From positions 1-52,223 of the forward strand of contig NZ_JAUFQJ010000026.1 of the NCBI RefSeq assembly GCF_030409685.1: a DNA stretch of 52,223 bases, written 5' to 3'. The stretch's first letter is position 1; each line of letters opens with the position of its first letter. Below the pieces are notes generated by a model. It worked only from the letters and a program-made list of their open reading frames with translations, did not search any database and was not told where the DNA came from. This DNA comes from Ferruginibacter paludis. GTDB taxonomy: Bacteria > Bacteroidota > Bacteroidia > Chitinophagales > Chitinophagaceae. Of the stretch, positions 25,809-34,519 are shown piece by piece. A program made the translations under genes and the position numbers.

Positions 25809-27320
25809 ATGATTAAAAAGTTTTTCTTTCCTCTTTTAACCGCTTTTATTTTCTTTACAGGATGTGCTGTAAGCAATAAAAATTATAACCCCAATAAAAA
25901 ATACACCCGCCAGGAATTACAGGAAGATTACGCTTTGCTTAGAAATATTTTAGAAAAAAAACATCCCGCACTTTATTGGTACACACCAAAAGACAGCATG
26001 AATTTTTATTTCGACAGCTGTTACAATGCCATTGCCGATTCAATGACCGAGCTGCAATTCGGCTGGCAGGTACTGGCGCCACTGACGCACAATATTCATT
26101 GTGGTCATACCAGTTTTAGTATGAGCAAACATTGGAACAAGTACATCAGTGATAAAATCACGCCATCCTTTCCCCTGTTTTTAAAAGTGATGGGAGATAC
26201 GATGGTGGTGACCGGAAATTTGAACCACAAGGATTCTGTCATAAAAAAAGGGATGCTGATCAATTCCATCAATGGCATCCGCAATCATGAAATGATCCGG
26301 CAGATGTTTCAATACCTTCCATTGGATGGTTATTCAGACAATGTAAATTATGTACGCATCAGCGGTAACTTTCCCTATTACCATCGAAACATATACGGCA
26401 TTTATAAAAATTATCGTGTTGGATATACAGATAGTTCCGGCGTTGAGAAAACAATTTTGCTGCCGATGTTTAACCCGGTGATTGATACATTTTTCCGGCG
26501 CCGGAAACCGCCCATGGAACCCAAGCCACCCCGCAGCCAGTTGAATAAAGAGCGTAGGGAGAGTTACCGGTCTATGGAAATAGACAGTACTATCAATACG
26601 GCTGTTATTACATTAAATACGTTCAGCAACGGCGGAGGAAGACACCTGCGTTCATTTATGAGGCGATCGTTTAAAAAAATAAAAAAACAGCAGGTAAAAA
26701 ATTGTATCCTCGACCTGAGAAGTAATGGTGGCGGGGATATTAACATGTCTGCCCTGCTTACAAAATACTTGCGGAACGCTCCGTTTAAAGTGGTCGATAC
26801 GGCTTATGCTGTTGCAAAATCTTTTGGCCCGTATTCAAAGTATATTCACCAGGGTTTGCTTAGTAATATTGGTTTATTGTTTATCTCCAAAAAGAAAAAA
26901 GATGGTAATATACATTTTGGTTACTGGGAGCGGCATTGGTTTCAGCCCAAAATAAGAAACCATTTTGATGGCCAAACATACGTGCTTATCAATGGCCCCA
27001 GTTTTTCAGCCACCACTATATTTTGCAATGCCGTAAAGGGCCAAAGCAATATTACCCTTGCGGGAGAAGAAACAGGCGGAGGGTGGTATGGCAACAGCGG
27101 CTTGCTGATTCCGGACATAACCCTGCCGAATACAAAATTAAAAGTGCGGCTTCCTTTTTTTAAAATCGTACAGTTTAACCATACCATAAAAAATGGCCGC
27201 GGCGTACCGCCGGATCTTTTCATTGCGCCAACGGTAGACGGTGTTCGAAGATCTGCTGACAGAAAAATGGAAATTGTAAAAAGCCTTATCAAGTCCAGTC
27301 AACAAATAAAACAGGAATGA
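25809..27320 (+). CDS. S41-family peptidase lipoprotein
   Basis: A 503-residue protein beginning MIKKFFFPLLTAFIFFTGC, a lipoprotein signal peptide with the lipid-bearing cysteine at residue 19. A helical region leads to a degenerate PDZ-like segment (PLFLKVMGDTMVVTGNL). The C-terminal S41 tail-specific protease core has VITLNTFSNGGG, CILDLRSNGGGDINMSALLT and YVLINGPSFSATTIFCNAVK with the nucleophile serine in GPSFSA, then AGEETGGGWYGNSG. It probably degrades or senses periplasmic peptides. The frame is open to 25761, two bases after thiL, but the ATG at 25809 gives a clean signal peptide; 25791 is an alternative. Probably co-transcribed with thiL. Confidence 0.85.
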   Translation: MIKKFFFPLLTAFIFFTGCAVSNKNYNPNKKYTRQELQEDYALLRNILEKKHPALYWYTPKDSMNFYFDSCYNAIADSMTELQFGWQVLAPLTHNIHCGHTSFSMSKHWNKYISDKITPSFPLFLKVMGDTMVVTGNLNHKDSVIKKGMLINSINGIRNHEMIRQMFQYLPLDGYSDNVNYVRISGNFPYYHRNIYGIYKNYRVGYTDSSGVEKTILLPMFNPVIDTFFRRRKPPMEPKPPRSQLNKERRESYRSMEIDSTINTAVITLNTFSNGGGRHLRSFMRRSFKKIKKQQVKNCILDLRSNGGGDINMSALLTKYLRNAPFKVVDTAYAVAKSFGPYSKYIHQGLLSNIGLLFISKKKKDGNIHFGYWERHWFQPKIRNHFDGQTYVLINGPSFSATTIFCNAVKGQSNITLAGEETGGGWYGNSGLLIPDITLPNTKLKVRLPFFKIVQFNHTIKNGRGVPPDLFIAPTVDGVRRSADRKMEIVKSLIKSSQQIKQE

Positions 27321-27340
27321 ATTTCTTTTAAAAAAGAAAT
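27321..27340. terminator. A/T-rich hairpin between convergent genes
   Basis: ATTTCTTTT at 27321-27329 pairs perfectly with AAAAGAAAT at 27332-27340, directly after the S41 peptidase stop. The loop is only two bases and the stem is A/T-rich, so termination is possible but weak. Confidence 0.3.
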
Positions 27341-27373
27341 CAGGATAATCTAACGGTTACGGGTAAACGCAGT

Positions 27374-28165
27374 TTAGTGGATGGTAAAAACATCTGCGTC
27401 TTTCCAAAAGGGATATTGAGCTCGTACTTTATCAACATCTTCTTTTTGCAGGGTAATGGTAAATACATCTTCTTCGTCGGCCATATGATAAAGGACCTGT
27501 CCCAATGGATCAATCACCAGACTGTTGCCACTGTAGTACACGTTTTTATTATCATTGCCAACGCGGTTTACACCAGCAACAAAACATTGATTTTCTATTG
27601 CCCTTGCACAAAGCAACGTTTTCCAGGCATGGCTTCTTCTTTCCGGCCAGTTCGCTACATAAATCAACAGGTCGTATTCACTTTCTGCGCTTGCTGACTG
27701 CTGCTGGCGGCTCCACACCGGGAAACGCAAGTCATAGCAAATCTGCAGGTTAATTCTCCAGCCTTTTACCGAAGCAATCAACCTTTTGTTGCCAGCAGTA
27801 TAATGCTTGTCTTCTTCACCATAACCAAACAAATGCCGCTTATCATAATGGCCCGACTGGCCATTGGGCAACATCCAGATTAAGCGGTTAAAATACAATC
27901 CATCCTCTTCTATAATCAGGCTTCCGGTAACAATTATCTTATTGGTTTCTGCTACATCTTTCATCCACGCCACAGTTTCCCCATCCATAGTTTCGGCAAA
28001 TAATTCAGGCACCATTGTAAAACCGGTGCTGAACATTTCCGGCAGTACAACAATTTCCGTTCTTTGCTCCATGCCCTCAATTTTTTCTTTCAACCGTTGA
28101 AGGTTGGCAGCTTTGTTTTCCCAACTAAGATCTGTTTGAATGATAGTAAGTGTAAGAGAAGACAT
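27374..28165 (-). CDS. Carbon-nitrogen hydrolase, omega-amidase (YafV) type
   Basis: A 263-residue nitrilase-superfamily amidase. The catalytic triad is readable as Glu43 (VVLPEMFSTGF), Lys109 (GHYDKRHLFGYGEE) and Cys143 (NLQICYDLRFPVW). The FSTGF and YDLRFP contexts and NWPERRSHAWKTLLCARAIE fit the YafV or Nit2 group, which hydrolyses alpha-ketoglutaramate and alpha-ketosuccinamate. Cytoplasmic, with no signal. The ATG at 28163-28165 gives the conserved LTLTIIQTDLSWENK start. It converges on the S41 peptidase gene. Confidence 0.88.
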   Translation of the reverse strand: MSSLTLTIIQTDLSWENKAANLQRLKEKIEGMEQRTEIVVLPEMFSTGFTMVPELFAETMDGETVAWMKDVAETNKIIVTGSLIIEEDGLYFNRLIWMLPNGQSGHYDKRHLFGYGEEDKHYTAGNKRLIASVKGWRINLQICYDLRFPVWSRQQQSASAESEYDLLIYVANWPERRSHAWKTLLCARAIENQCFVAGVNRVGNDNKNVYYSGNSLVIDPLGQVLYHMADEEDVFTITLQKEDVDKVRAQYPFWKDADVFTIH

Positions 28166-28233
28166 GAAGTGGATTTTTATACAATCAAAATTACAATAAA
28201 TTAAAACTAAATTATATAATGCTTTCTTGAGGG

Positions 28234-28267
28234 GTTATAAGAACAGGCAGCGGCCTGTTCTTATAAC
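28234..28267. other. Perfect 15-bp hairpin without T-tract
   Basis: GTTATAAGAACAGGC at 28234-28248 pairs with GCCTGTTCTTATAAC at 28253-28267 around an AGCG loop. There is no T-run after it on the minus strand, and on the plus strand it is followed by As. It sits directly behind the DEAD-helicase terminator, in the 154 bases between that gene and the amidase gene. It could be a back-up terminator, an mRNA 3'-end stabiliser or a small mobile-type palindrome. Confidence 0.6.
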
Positions 28268-28297
28268 AAAAAACGCCGTTTATTTCTAAACAGCGTT
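28267..28297 (-). terminator. Rho-independent terminator of the DEAD-box helicase gene
   Basis: Read on the minus strand, AACGCTGTTTA and TAAACGGCGTT form an 11-bp stem with one T-G wobble around a GAAA tetraloop, followed by TTTTTTG. It begins 23 bases past the helicase stop at 28320. Confidence 0.85.
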
Positions 28298-28319
28298 ATA
28301 CTTATTTAATAAAACAGGT

Positions 28320-29585
28320 TTATTTATTTCCCGTGCGCTGGGTGCCATATCCTTTTCTGCCACCCCTGTCGCTGGAATGCATACTGCGTCCGCTACGGTT
28401 GAAAGGTTTGATTTTGGGACCAGCTACCTGGGGTATAAATGTTGCCGCACTTAAGGGATAAGGATGGCTATCCACTACCGGTAAGTTTTTAGCGATGAGT
28501 TTCTGGATATCCTTTAGTTCTGTTTTTTCTTCATGATCGCAAAAAGAAATTGCAATACCTGTATTGCCCGCACGGCCGGTACGTCCTATACGATGCACGT
28601 AGGTTTCAGGAACATTGGGTAATTCAAAGTTGATCACATGGGTCAGTTCATCAATATCAATTCCCCTGGCAGCAATGTCTGTTGCCACCAATACGCGAAG
28701 ATTGCCGCTTTTAAAATTGGTAAGTGCATGCTGGCGGGCGTTCTGTGACTTATTGCCATGTATGGCCGCAGCCGTAATATTTTCTTTTTGCAGTAATTTT
28801 ACCACTTTATCTGCACCATGTTTGGTACGGGTAAAAACCAAGGCGGTAACAATTGCTTTATCTTTTAAAAGATACAACAACAGTCCCGGCTTGTTGGCCT
28901 TGTCAACCAAATACAAACTTTGTTCAATGGCGTCAACCGTAGAAGATACCGGAGTAACTTCAACTTTAGACGGATTGGTGAGCAATACATTCGCCAGCGT
29001 TTGAATTTCGGGCGGCATTGTTGCTGAAAAGAAAAGAGTTTGCCTTTTCGCAGGCAATTTTATTATCACTCTTTTTACATCATGGATAAAACCCATGTCA
29101 AGCATCCTGTCTGCTTCATCCAGTACAAATATTTTTAAATGCTGCAAGCCAATATAACCCTGGCTCATCAGGTCGAGCAAGCGGCCGGGTGTAGCGATTA
29201 AAATATCCACGCCTCTTTGCAGCTGGTTGGTTTGATGCATTTGAGAGACACCGCCAAAAATCACAGTATGTGTTAAGCCGGTATATTTTCCGTATGCAGC
29301 AAAGCTTTCACCAATTTGTATAGCCAGTTCTCTTGTAGGCGTTAATATCAGCGTTTTAATATGTTTTGGTCCACGAACGGCCAATTTTTCTTCATGTAAA
29401 ATCTGCAGAATCGGGATAGCGAATGCGGCAGTTTTGCCGGTGCCGGTTTGTGCGCAACCGAGCAAATCTCTTCTTTCCAGTATCAACGGGATGGATTGCT
29501 GCTGGATGGGTGTCGGTGTAGTGTATCCTTCTTCAGCCAATGCTTTAAGGATAGGTTCAATTAATTCTAATTTTCTAAATGCCAT
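28320..29585 (-). CDS. DEAD-box ATP-dependent RNA helicase, RhlE type
   Basis: A 421-residue RNA helicase. Its motifs in order are Q motif TPTPIQQQSIPL, motif I AQTGTGKT, Ia PTRELAIQ, II VLDEADRMLDMGF, III SATMPP, a motif IV region VFTRTKHGADK, V ATDIAARGIDI and VI HRIGRTGRAG. The helicase core is followed by a basic tail rich in R, G, S and K (RSGRSMHSSDRGGRK), as in RhlE, which helps ribosome assembly and cold growth. The ATG is at 29583-29585. A TATCTTTG core promoter element on the minus strand at 29698-29705 would give a leader of about 110 bases. Confidence 0.93.
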   Translation of the reverse strand: MAFRKLELIEPILKALAEEGYTTPTPIQQQSIPLILERRDLLGCAQTGTGKTAAFAIPILQILHEEKLAVRGPKHIKTLILTPTRELAIQIGESFAAYGKYTGLTHTVIFGGVSQMHQTNQLQRGVDILIATPGRLLDLMSQGYIGLQHLKIFVLDEADRMLDMGFIHDVKRVIIKLPAKRQTLFFSATMPPEIQTLANVLLTNPSKVEVTPVSSTVDAIEQSLYLVDKANKPGLLLYLLKDKAIVTALVFTRTKHGADKVVKLLQKENITAAAIHGNKSQNARQHALTNFKSGNLRVLVATDIAARGIDIDELTHVINFELPNVPETYVHRIGRTGRAGNTGIAISFCDHEEKTELKDIQKLIAKNLPVVDSHPYPLSAATFIPQVAGPKIKPFNRSGRSMHSSDRGGRKGYGTQRTGNK

Positions 29586-29910
29586 TAAATGGTTTTGATT
29601 TTTTTGAGGCTGGAAAGACGTTGCATTTTCTGAATCAGCGGAAATTTTTGTACCACCCGGCTTACAACTTGCCGCATTATTAAAGTGGAGTAGGCGGCAA
29701 AGATAGGGGTTTTCCCGGTCTTTGGTGCTAAGGATGGTTTATCAGGCTTGCGCATACCGCAGCATGCGGCTTCAAAACAAACTGTTAAACCGGGTAATGA
29801 TTCGGCTTTCTACTGCCAGTTATTAGGAAAATGGGGACTAAAATTTAATATACTTGCATAGTGTATCGCAATAATAACAGAATGGGTGTTTTAATTTCAT
29901 TTAAAGGGTG
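29586..29910. other. Intergenic region between DEAD-helicase and SPFH genes
   Basis: No credible ORF or RNA gene is visible in these 325 bases. On the minus strand TATCTTTG (29698-29705) is a candidate -7 element for the helicase gene, without a clear -33 partner. An imperfect GC-containing repeat (GCGCATACCGCAGCATGCGG, around 29749-29768) is the only structure I noticed. Confidence 0.4.
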
Positions 29911-30816
29911 CTATTGCTTACCATCAATGATCAAGGGTGTATTTCCTTTACCCATCACAATTACTTTGGCGTTAGCGCTGAGTGCTAGTTCTTTCATTGC
30001 CTTGATTTGTTCATATTGTAATTGCTGGTCAGTAAGGCCGGTGTTGATGATCTTTTGGTAATCGGCAATGCCCTGTGCTTCTACTCTTTTTCTTTCCGCT
30101 TCCTGCTTTTCTTTTAGTAAAACAAACTCCATTTTTTTTGCATCCTGCTCTGCATTTATTTTCGATTCAATAGATGCTTTTACTGAGTTGGGTAATGTTA
30201 TATTTCTTACCAGTAATTGTTCCAGCATCAGCCCTCTTTTTTTAAAATCATCTTCAATGCTTTTATAAATGCGCTGCTGAAATTCATCTCTTTTTGACCC
30301 GAATAAATCGACGGCCTGGTAATACACGGCATTGTCGCGGATCTTGGTTCTTGTAATGGGCCGAACAATTTTGTCCCTGTAGTCATCACCAGTCTCTCTC
30401 AACAGCCTTGGGCCATCTGCGCCAACAACCCGATACAATACCGTCAAATCAATGGTTACTTCCAACCCGTCACTTGTCAGCACCTTGATAGCATCGTCGC
30501 CGGCTTTATTGCCTTCATCGTTCACGCCGCTCATAGTATAGTTCTGTGTTTTTACATCCAGCTTTTTTACATCCAGTAAAGGGTTGATAAAATGCAAACC
30601 GCTACCCATGACATCATCCTGAATACTACCAAACAAAATCTTTACACCGATTTCTCCGGCATCTATCTGTTTAACACAGGCAGAGGAGATACCGAGCAAA
30701 ACAAACACCAGTCCCAATATCCGGCCGGCGCCCGTAAATTTTGCAGCCACCGGGTTGGTTTTTGCCACCACATTGACGGCAATAAAGATGATGAATCCCA
30801 AAATGATTAATAGCAT
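29911..30816 (-). CDS. SPFH/prohibitin-family membrane protein
   Basis: A 301-residue prohibitin-like protein. An N-terminal hydrophobic helix (MLLIILGFIIFIAVNVVA) and a second one (RILGLVFVLLGISSACV) precede the SPFH domain, which begins at VKQIDAGEIGVKILFGSIQD and includes GLHFINPLLDVKKLDVKTQN and VTIDLTVLYRVV. A coiled-coil region follows (about 215-275, rich in KLKEKQEAERKRVEAQG-type heptads), ending IVMGKGNTPLIIDGKQ. Prohibitins form ring-shaped membrane scaffolds that regulate FtsH-type proteases in many organisms; the partner here is not visible. Confidence 0.88.
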   Translation of the reverse strand: MLLIILGFIIFIAVNVVAKTNPVAAKFTGAGRILGLVFVLLGISSACVKQIDAGEIGVKILFGSIQDDVMGSGLHFINPLLDVKKLDVKTQNYTMSGVNDEGNKAGDDAIKVLTSDGLEVTIDLTVLYRVVGADGPRLLRETGDDYRDKIVRPITRTKIRDNAVYYQAVDLFGSKRDEFQQRIYKSIEDDFKKRGLMLEQLLVRNITLPNSVKASIESKINAEQDAKKMEFVLLKEKQEAERKRVEAQGIADYQKIINTGLTDQQLQYEQIKAMKELALSANAKVIVMGKGNTPLIIDGKQ

Positions 30817-30920
30817 GGCTAGTTATTTTACGCAAGGTAAGGTAAAGAACTACACCCAGCCTGAAATTCACCACGGCATCCATTTTGAGGCAATCATTTT
30901 TTATCGTTTCTCAAAACGAA

Positions 30921-30950
30921 AACAGGATCTGCGGCTTTGCAGATCCTGTT
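30921..30950 (-). terminator. Rho-independent terminator of dnaN
   Basis: AACAGGATCTGC at 30921-30932 and GCAGATCCTGTT at 30939-30950 form a perfect 12-bp stem with a 6-base loop. On the minus strand it is followed by TTCGTTTTGAG. It lies 25 bases past the dnaN stop. Confidence 0.85.
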
Positions 30951-30974
30951 ATATCAAAAGACTTGATTGAGCGC

Positions 30975-32090
30975 TTAATTATTCAACATAAGAGGCATCA
31001 CCAGCATCAGCAGTTCCTCGTTTTCATCTACTTCAGTAGGTTTAATAATACCTGCTTTTGTTGGGGTGCTTAATTCAATAACGATCTCCGGTGTTTCGGC
31101 AGCGTTCAGCATTTCAATTAAAAATTTAGCATTGAATGCAATCTGCAAATCTTCGCCATCGTACTGGCAGGCCATCCGCTCATTGCCTTCAAAACTAAAG
31201 TCAACATCCTGTGCCGCAAGCTGCAATTCACTGCCGCTGATACTTAACGCAACCTGGTTGGTACTCTTATTACTGAATACACTTACCCTGCGCAGGGCGC
31301 TTTGAAAATCACTTTTATTAACAGTTAATTTATAAGGATTGTCAACAGGAATAACCACTTTATAATCGGGGAAACGGGCATCAATCAACCGGCAAACCAG
31401 TTCTGTTCCGCCATGCTTTACAAAAAGATGGTTGCTGTTATAAGATAAAGTCAGTTCATCTGCATTATCCGGCAAAGCACTTTTTAAAAGATTCAACGGT
31501 TTTTTGGGAACAATAAATGTATCCGTTTTTGGACAACTAACATCACTTCTTTTATATTTCACCAACCGGTGGGCATCAGTTGCTACACAGGTCAATCCTT
31601 TCTTATCCAGTTCAAAAAAAACTCCGGTCATGGCGGGTCTCAAATCGTCATTACTTACAGCAAACAAACTTTTGTTGATGGCTGTAACGAGTGCTGTTGA
31701 GGTCATGGTAAAAGAGTTGGCATCATCGGCCAAAGGTTCTTTAGGAAAGTTATCGGGGTTTTCGCCCATTACCTTGTACTTACCATTATCACTTGTAATT
31801 TCTACGCCAAAGTTTTTATCAATGGTAAAAGTGAGCGGTTGTTCAGCGATATTTTTAAGTGTATCCAGCAATATTTTTGCAGGTATACAAACTCTTCCGC
31901 TGTCTTTAGCCTCAATATCCAGGTGTACTTTCATTACTGTTTCCAGGTCGGTGGCTACAACAGTTAGCTGGCTTTTATCGATTTCAAACAAAAAATCTTC
32001 CAGAATGGGTAATACGGTGTTGGCATTGATAACACCGCTGATCTGCTGCAGTTGTTTAAGCAAGGCGGAAGAAGAAACAATAAACTTCAT
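30975..32090 (-). CDS. dnaN: DNA polymerase III beta subunit (sliding clamp)
   Basis: The ring-shaped processivity clamp that tethers polymerase III to DNA. The 371 residues are typical. The three clamp domains are evident: KFIVSSSALLKQLQQISGVI at the start, LEDFLFEIDKSQLTVVATDL, TGVFFELDKKGLTCVATDAH in domain 2, LICRLIDARFPDYKVVIP-like GTELVCRLIDARFPDYKVVI in domain 3, and a C-terminus ending LLMLVMPLMLNN. dnaA, its frequent neighbour, is not nearby. The gene is about 19 kb from the candidate origin. It has its own promoter (32110-32141) and terminator. Confidence 0.97.
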   Translation of the reverse strand: MKFIVSSSALLKQLQQISGVINANTVLPILEDFLFEIDKSQLTVVATDLETVMKVHLDIEAKDSGRVCIPAKILLDTLKNIAEQPLTFTIDKNFGVEITSDNGKYKVMGENPDNFPKEPLADDANSFTMTSTALVTAINKSLFAVSNDDLRPAMTGVFFELDKKGLTCVATDAHRLVKYKRSDVSCPKTDTFIVPKKPLNLLKSALPDNADELTLSYNSNHLFVKHGGTELVCRLIDARFPDYKVVIPVDNPYKLTVNKSDFQSALRRVSVFSNKSTNQVALSISGSELQLAAQDVDFSFEGNERMACQYDGEDLQIAFNAKFLIEMLNAAETPEIVIELSTPTKAGIIKPTEVDENEELLMLVMPLMLNN

Positions 32091-32109
32091 AATATATTTT
32101 ATTAAAAAT

Positions 32110-32141
32110 CAAAGATAAAATAATGACGGTAATGAAACCAA
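32110..32141 (-). promoter_or_regulatory. Bacteroidota-type promoter of dnaN
   Basis: On the minus strand TTG (32139-32141) and TATCTTTG (32110-32117) are 21 bases apart, matching TTG-N17-23-TANNTTTG. Transcription would start around 32104, about 14 bases ahead of the dnaN ATG. Confidence 0.55.
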
Positions 32142-32398
32142 GATATTATTTGTAACCGGTTATTCACACGCGGACGGCTAAAGTAACTAAAAAAGAACAG
32201 CAGGTTAGATTTCAAGATTGATTGGGCGTATAATTTTTAAGTACCCGTGATTGTACCGCCAGCTGTTATCAGGTTATGCGACATATGACACACCCCTGCG
32301 GATTAGCCGACAGAGTTGACAATGCGCATGGCGATAAAATCAAACGCTTTCTTTTTGACAGCAACATCGGTTTGAAATTTATTATTTTCGGTTAACGA

Positions 32399-32875
32399 AT
32401 GACAGATAAAATGCAACAACGCCTAACGCCACAACAGGCATTACCTAAGGCAAAGAATTACTGCGCCTACCAGGAGCGTTGCCACAGCGAAGTGCAGGAT
32501 AAATTATATGGCTATGGACTGAATAAAAATGAAGTGGAAGAGATTACCATTATACTTATTACGGATAACTATTTAAATGAAGAACGCTTTGCCGTGCATT
32601 ATACCGGGGGACATTTTCGCACCAAAAACTGGGGCAGGATAAAAATAAAATATGAATTAAAAAAGAAGCAGGTAAGCGCATATTGTATCAAAAAAGCATT
32701 GAGTTCTATTGATGAGAATGAATACTTAAAAACCCTGGACAGGCTGGCAGAACTGAAGCTAAAAAGCCTGAAAGGTGAAAAAAACATTTTTATAAAAAAG
32801 AAGAAACTGCAGGATCATTTGCTTCAGAAAGGGTACGAAAATGACCTGGTGAGATCAATTGTAAACAAGATCTGA
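32399..32875 (+). CDS. recX: RecX-family regulator of RecA
   Basis: A 158-residue all-helical protein of the RecX family, which caps and inhibits RecA filaments. It shows the three-helix repeat pattern: ALPKAKNYCAYQERCHSEV, LILITDNYLNEERFAVHYTG-like IILITDNYLNEERFA, GRIKIKYELKKKQVSAYCIK and LQDHLLQKGYENDLVRSIV. Typical RecX words (YLNEERFA, KGY) are present. No recA lies beside it. It is divergent from dnaN across 308 bases. A 12-bp palindrome AACCAATTGGTT begins on the last base of its stop codon (32875-32886). Confidence 0.86.
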   Translation: MTDKMQQRLTPQQALPKAKNYCAYQERCHSEVQDKLYGYGLNKNEVEEITIILITDNYLNEERFAVHYTGGHFRTKNWGRIKIKYELKKKQVSAYCIKKALSSIDENEYLKTLDRLAELKLKSLKGEKNIFIKKKKLQDHLLQKGYENDLVRSIVNKI

Positions 32876-33231
32876 ACCAATTGGTTTTCCCATTAAACTA
32901 TATCAGCAGATAAAATCTTTTAGACGTTTAAAATTTTTTTCTGATCGGGAAAGAAACAGGTTACCGAAAAAAGTTGACAGCAATTGAATAAGCCTGAGCG
33001 CAACAGGCCGGGAGCTTGTTTTACTTTGCATAGGATAGGATTGAATTATAAAGATAGCAAATAGGCAAAGCCAAGCCTAGAGTGATTTTGCTTAAATTAT
33101 AAACCGTAATTTCCGATGTTGTTGAGATGTTTCAAGCTGTAAATTACGAGCGGTGTTTATACAAAAAAGCTCCCTGCTGACTGTAGCAGGAAGCTTTTTG
33201 TATGGTATAATTACGCAATTAGATCCAACAG
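32876..33231. other. Intergenic region after recX
   Basis: No ORF, tRNA or known RNA was found in the first 280 bases, which are AT-rich and without strong structure apart from the 12-bp palindrome at 32875-32886. The right end holds a bidirectional terminator at 33160-33202. Confidence 0.4.
33160..33202. terminator. Bidirectional rho-independent terminator
   Basis: TACAAAAAAGCTCCCTGCT at 33160-33178 pairs with AGCAGGAAGCTTTTTGTA at 33185-33202 around a 6-base loop, with two small imperfections. T-runs occur on the 3' side on both strands. It serves the TIGR03118 gene ending at 33232 and possibly recX. Confidence 0.8.
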
Positions 33232-34395
33232 CTAATCATCTGTTTTTTTCTGAATGTAGCCGAAAATACCCTGGCTTTCTTCGTCAGGACCAGCTGTAAA
33301 ATAAAGCCTGTTAGGATCAATCGTGGTGGCTGTAACCGGGGGAAAAGAAAGCGCCCAGAGACCATCAATTACCAACGGTTCTTTATGAAGCGCCAGTTCA
33401 CCCATAAACTTGCCATCATTTCTGTATGCGTTGATATGCCCGTTGCCAAAGTTACCCACAAGCAAAACAGTATGTTCCGATGTTTCCAGCTCATCGTCGT
33501 CATCTTCAAAAAACCCTGCTGGAGCCTGCGCTATACCCCAGGGTGCATTTAGCTGGCCGCCGGAAACAAACCTTTTTACGAATGAGCCGTCGTTGTTGAA
33601 AATACTCACGTAACCGTTGCCCATTCCGGCTTCATCCCGTCCGTTGGATCCTACTTTTGCGTACATCACGTATAATTTGTCGCCTACGTTCTGAATATTA
33701 AAAGGAGAATAACCGGCCGGAAGACCCGGGTCGGTAAAGCTCATGGATACAGTATTGAAAGCATTATCAAAAACAGCAATTTTGCCTGCCCTGAAATCAG
33801 CAGCGTATAAATAAGTGGCGCCATTACTTGCCGCTATTGCAAGACCAGTATAGGCGGAAGTAGCCACATTGTTTTTGATCAGCATCGCATTATTACCTGC
33901 GGCTCCATTCCACCCGGAAAGCACACCATCAACACCAACAAAAAGAAAACGTGCCGGTTGATTATTGGGTGCCGGAAGTACAAAACCGGTACCTCCGTTA
34001 AAAACAGTACCAGTCGGGTTGCCACCAGTTTTTCCGCCGGGAGAAGGGATATTTACGGCCGGCCGTACCTGCAAACCTTCGCTGCTATATACCGTACTCA
34101 CGTGGCCAGCCTGTGCGGCCACCCACGCAACACCCGTAGTGCTCCAGGAAAGCCCCCAGGCATTTAGCAATAAAGGGTCTATTCTCCCGGGGCCATATTC
34201 AGCGGAGGAAGCAACCAGGTTGACCTGTGTAAAATTCTTTTTGGATTTTACATGTTTTGAAGAAGCCTCCGAAAGGCCATCCTGCTTTTTTAAATTGTTG
34301 GGATTTTTTTGACAGCCGGATGCAACTGCTGCTGCAATAAAAATGACTGCAACACTCTTTACAAATAATGATTGATTGATTGAAAAACGTTTCAT
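33232..34395 (-). CDS. TIGR03118-family beta-propeller lipoprotein
   Basis: A 387-residue secreted protein of the TIGR03118 family (function unknown). The signal MKRFSINQSLFVKSVAVIFI ends in a lipobox with the cysteine in VASGCQKN. Propeller-type blocks are NLVASSAEYGPGRIDPLLLN, AWGLSWSTTGVAWVAAQAGH, GNPTGTVFNGGTGFVLP, GLAIAASNGATYLYAADFRA and LNAPWGIAQAP, with each blade around 60 residues. The frame extends to 34443, but the ATG at 34393-34395 yields the signal peptide. It is separated from the aldehyde dehydrogenase gene by 124 bases and is not obviously part of that cluster. Confidence 0.85.
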   Translation of the reverse strand: MKRFSINQSLFVKSVAVIFIAAAVASGCQKNPNNLKKQDGLSEASSKHVKSKKNFTQVNLVASSAEYGPGRIDPLLLNAWGLSWSTTGVAWVAAQAGHVSTVYSSEGLQVRPAVNIPSPGGKTGGNPTGTVFNGGTGFVLPAPNNQPARFLFVGVDGVLSGWNGAAGNNAMLIKNNVATSAYTGLAIAASNGATYLYAADFRAGKIAVFDNAFNTVSMSFTDPGLPAGYSPFNIQNVGDKLYVMYAKVGSNGRDEAGMGNGYVSIFNNDGSFVKRFVSGGQLNAPWGIAQAPAGFFEDDDDELETSEHTVLLVGNFGNGHINAYRNDGKFMGELALHKEPLVIDGLWALSFPPVTATTIDPNRLYFTAGPDEESQGIFGYIQKKTDD

Positions 34396-34519
34396 ACGCA
34401 AGTTATTTAATTGTTTAAAAATTGAAATGCTCTTACAAAACATTCAATCGCAAAACAAGCCAATAACGTTGCTTTCTATGCTGGCTTTTATATTGATCAA
34501 TTTTCCAGTATTGGAGAAG

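Noticed and set aside
32160..32168. TTATTCACA, a relaxed DnaA box, upstream of dnaN as an origin signal
   Set aside because: Only one box is present in that gap, compared with seven in 11390-11787. It may be chance or a DnaA regulatory site of dnaN.
32876..33160. Possible tRNA or 6S-like RNA after recX
   Set aside because: No cloverleaf, GTTCGA T-loop or long imperfect stem could be drawn by eye.
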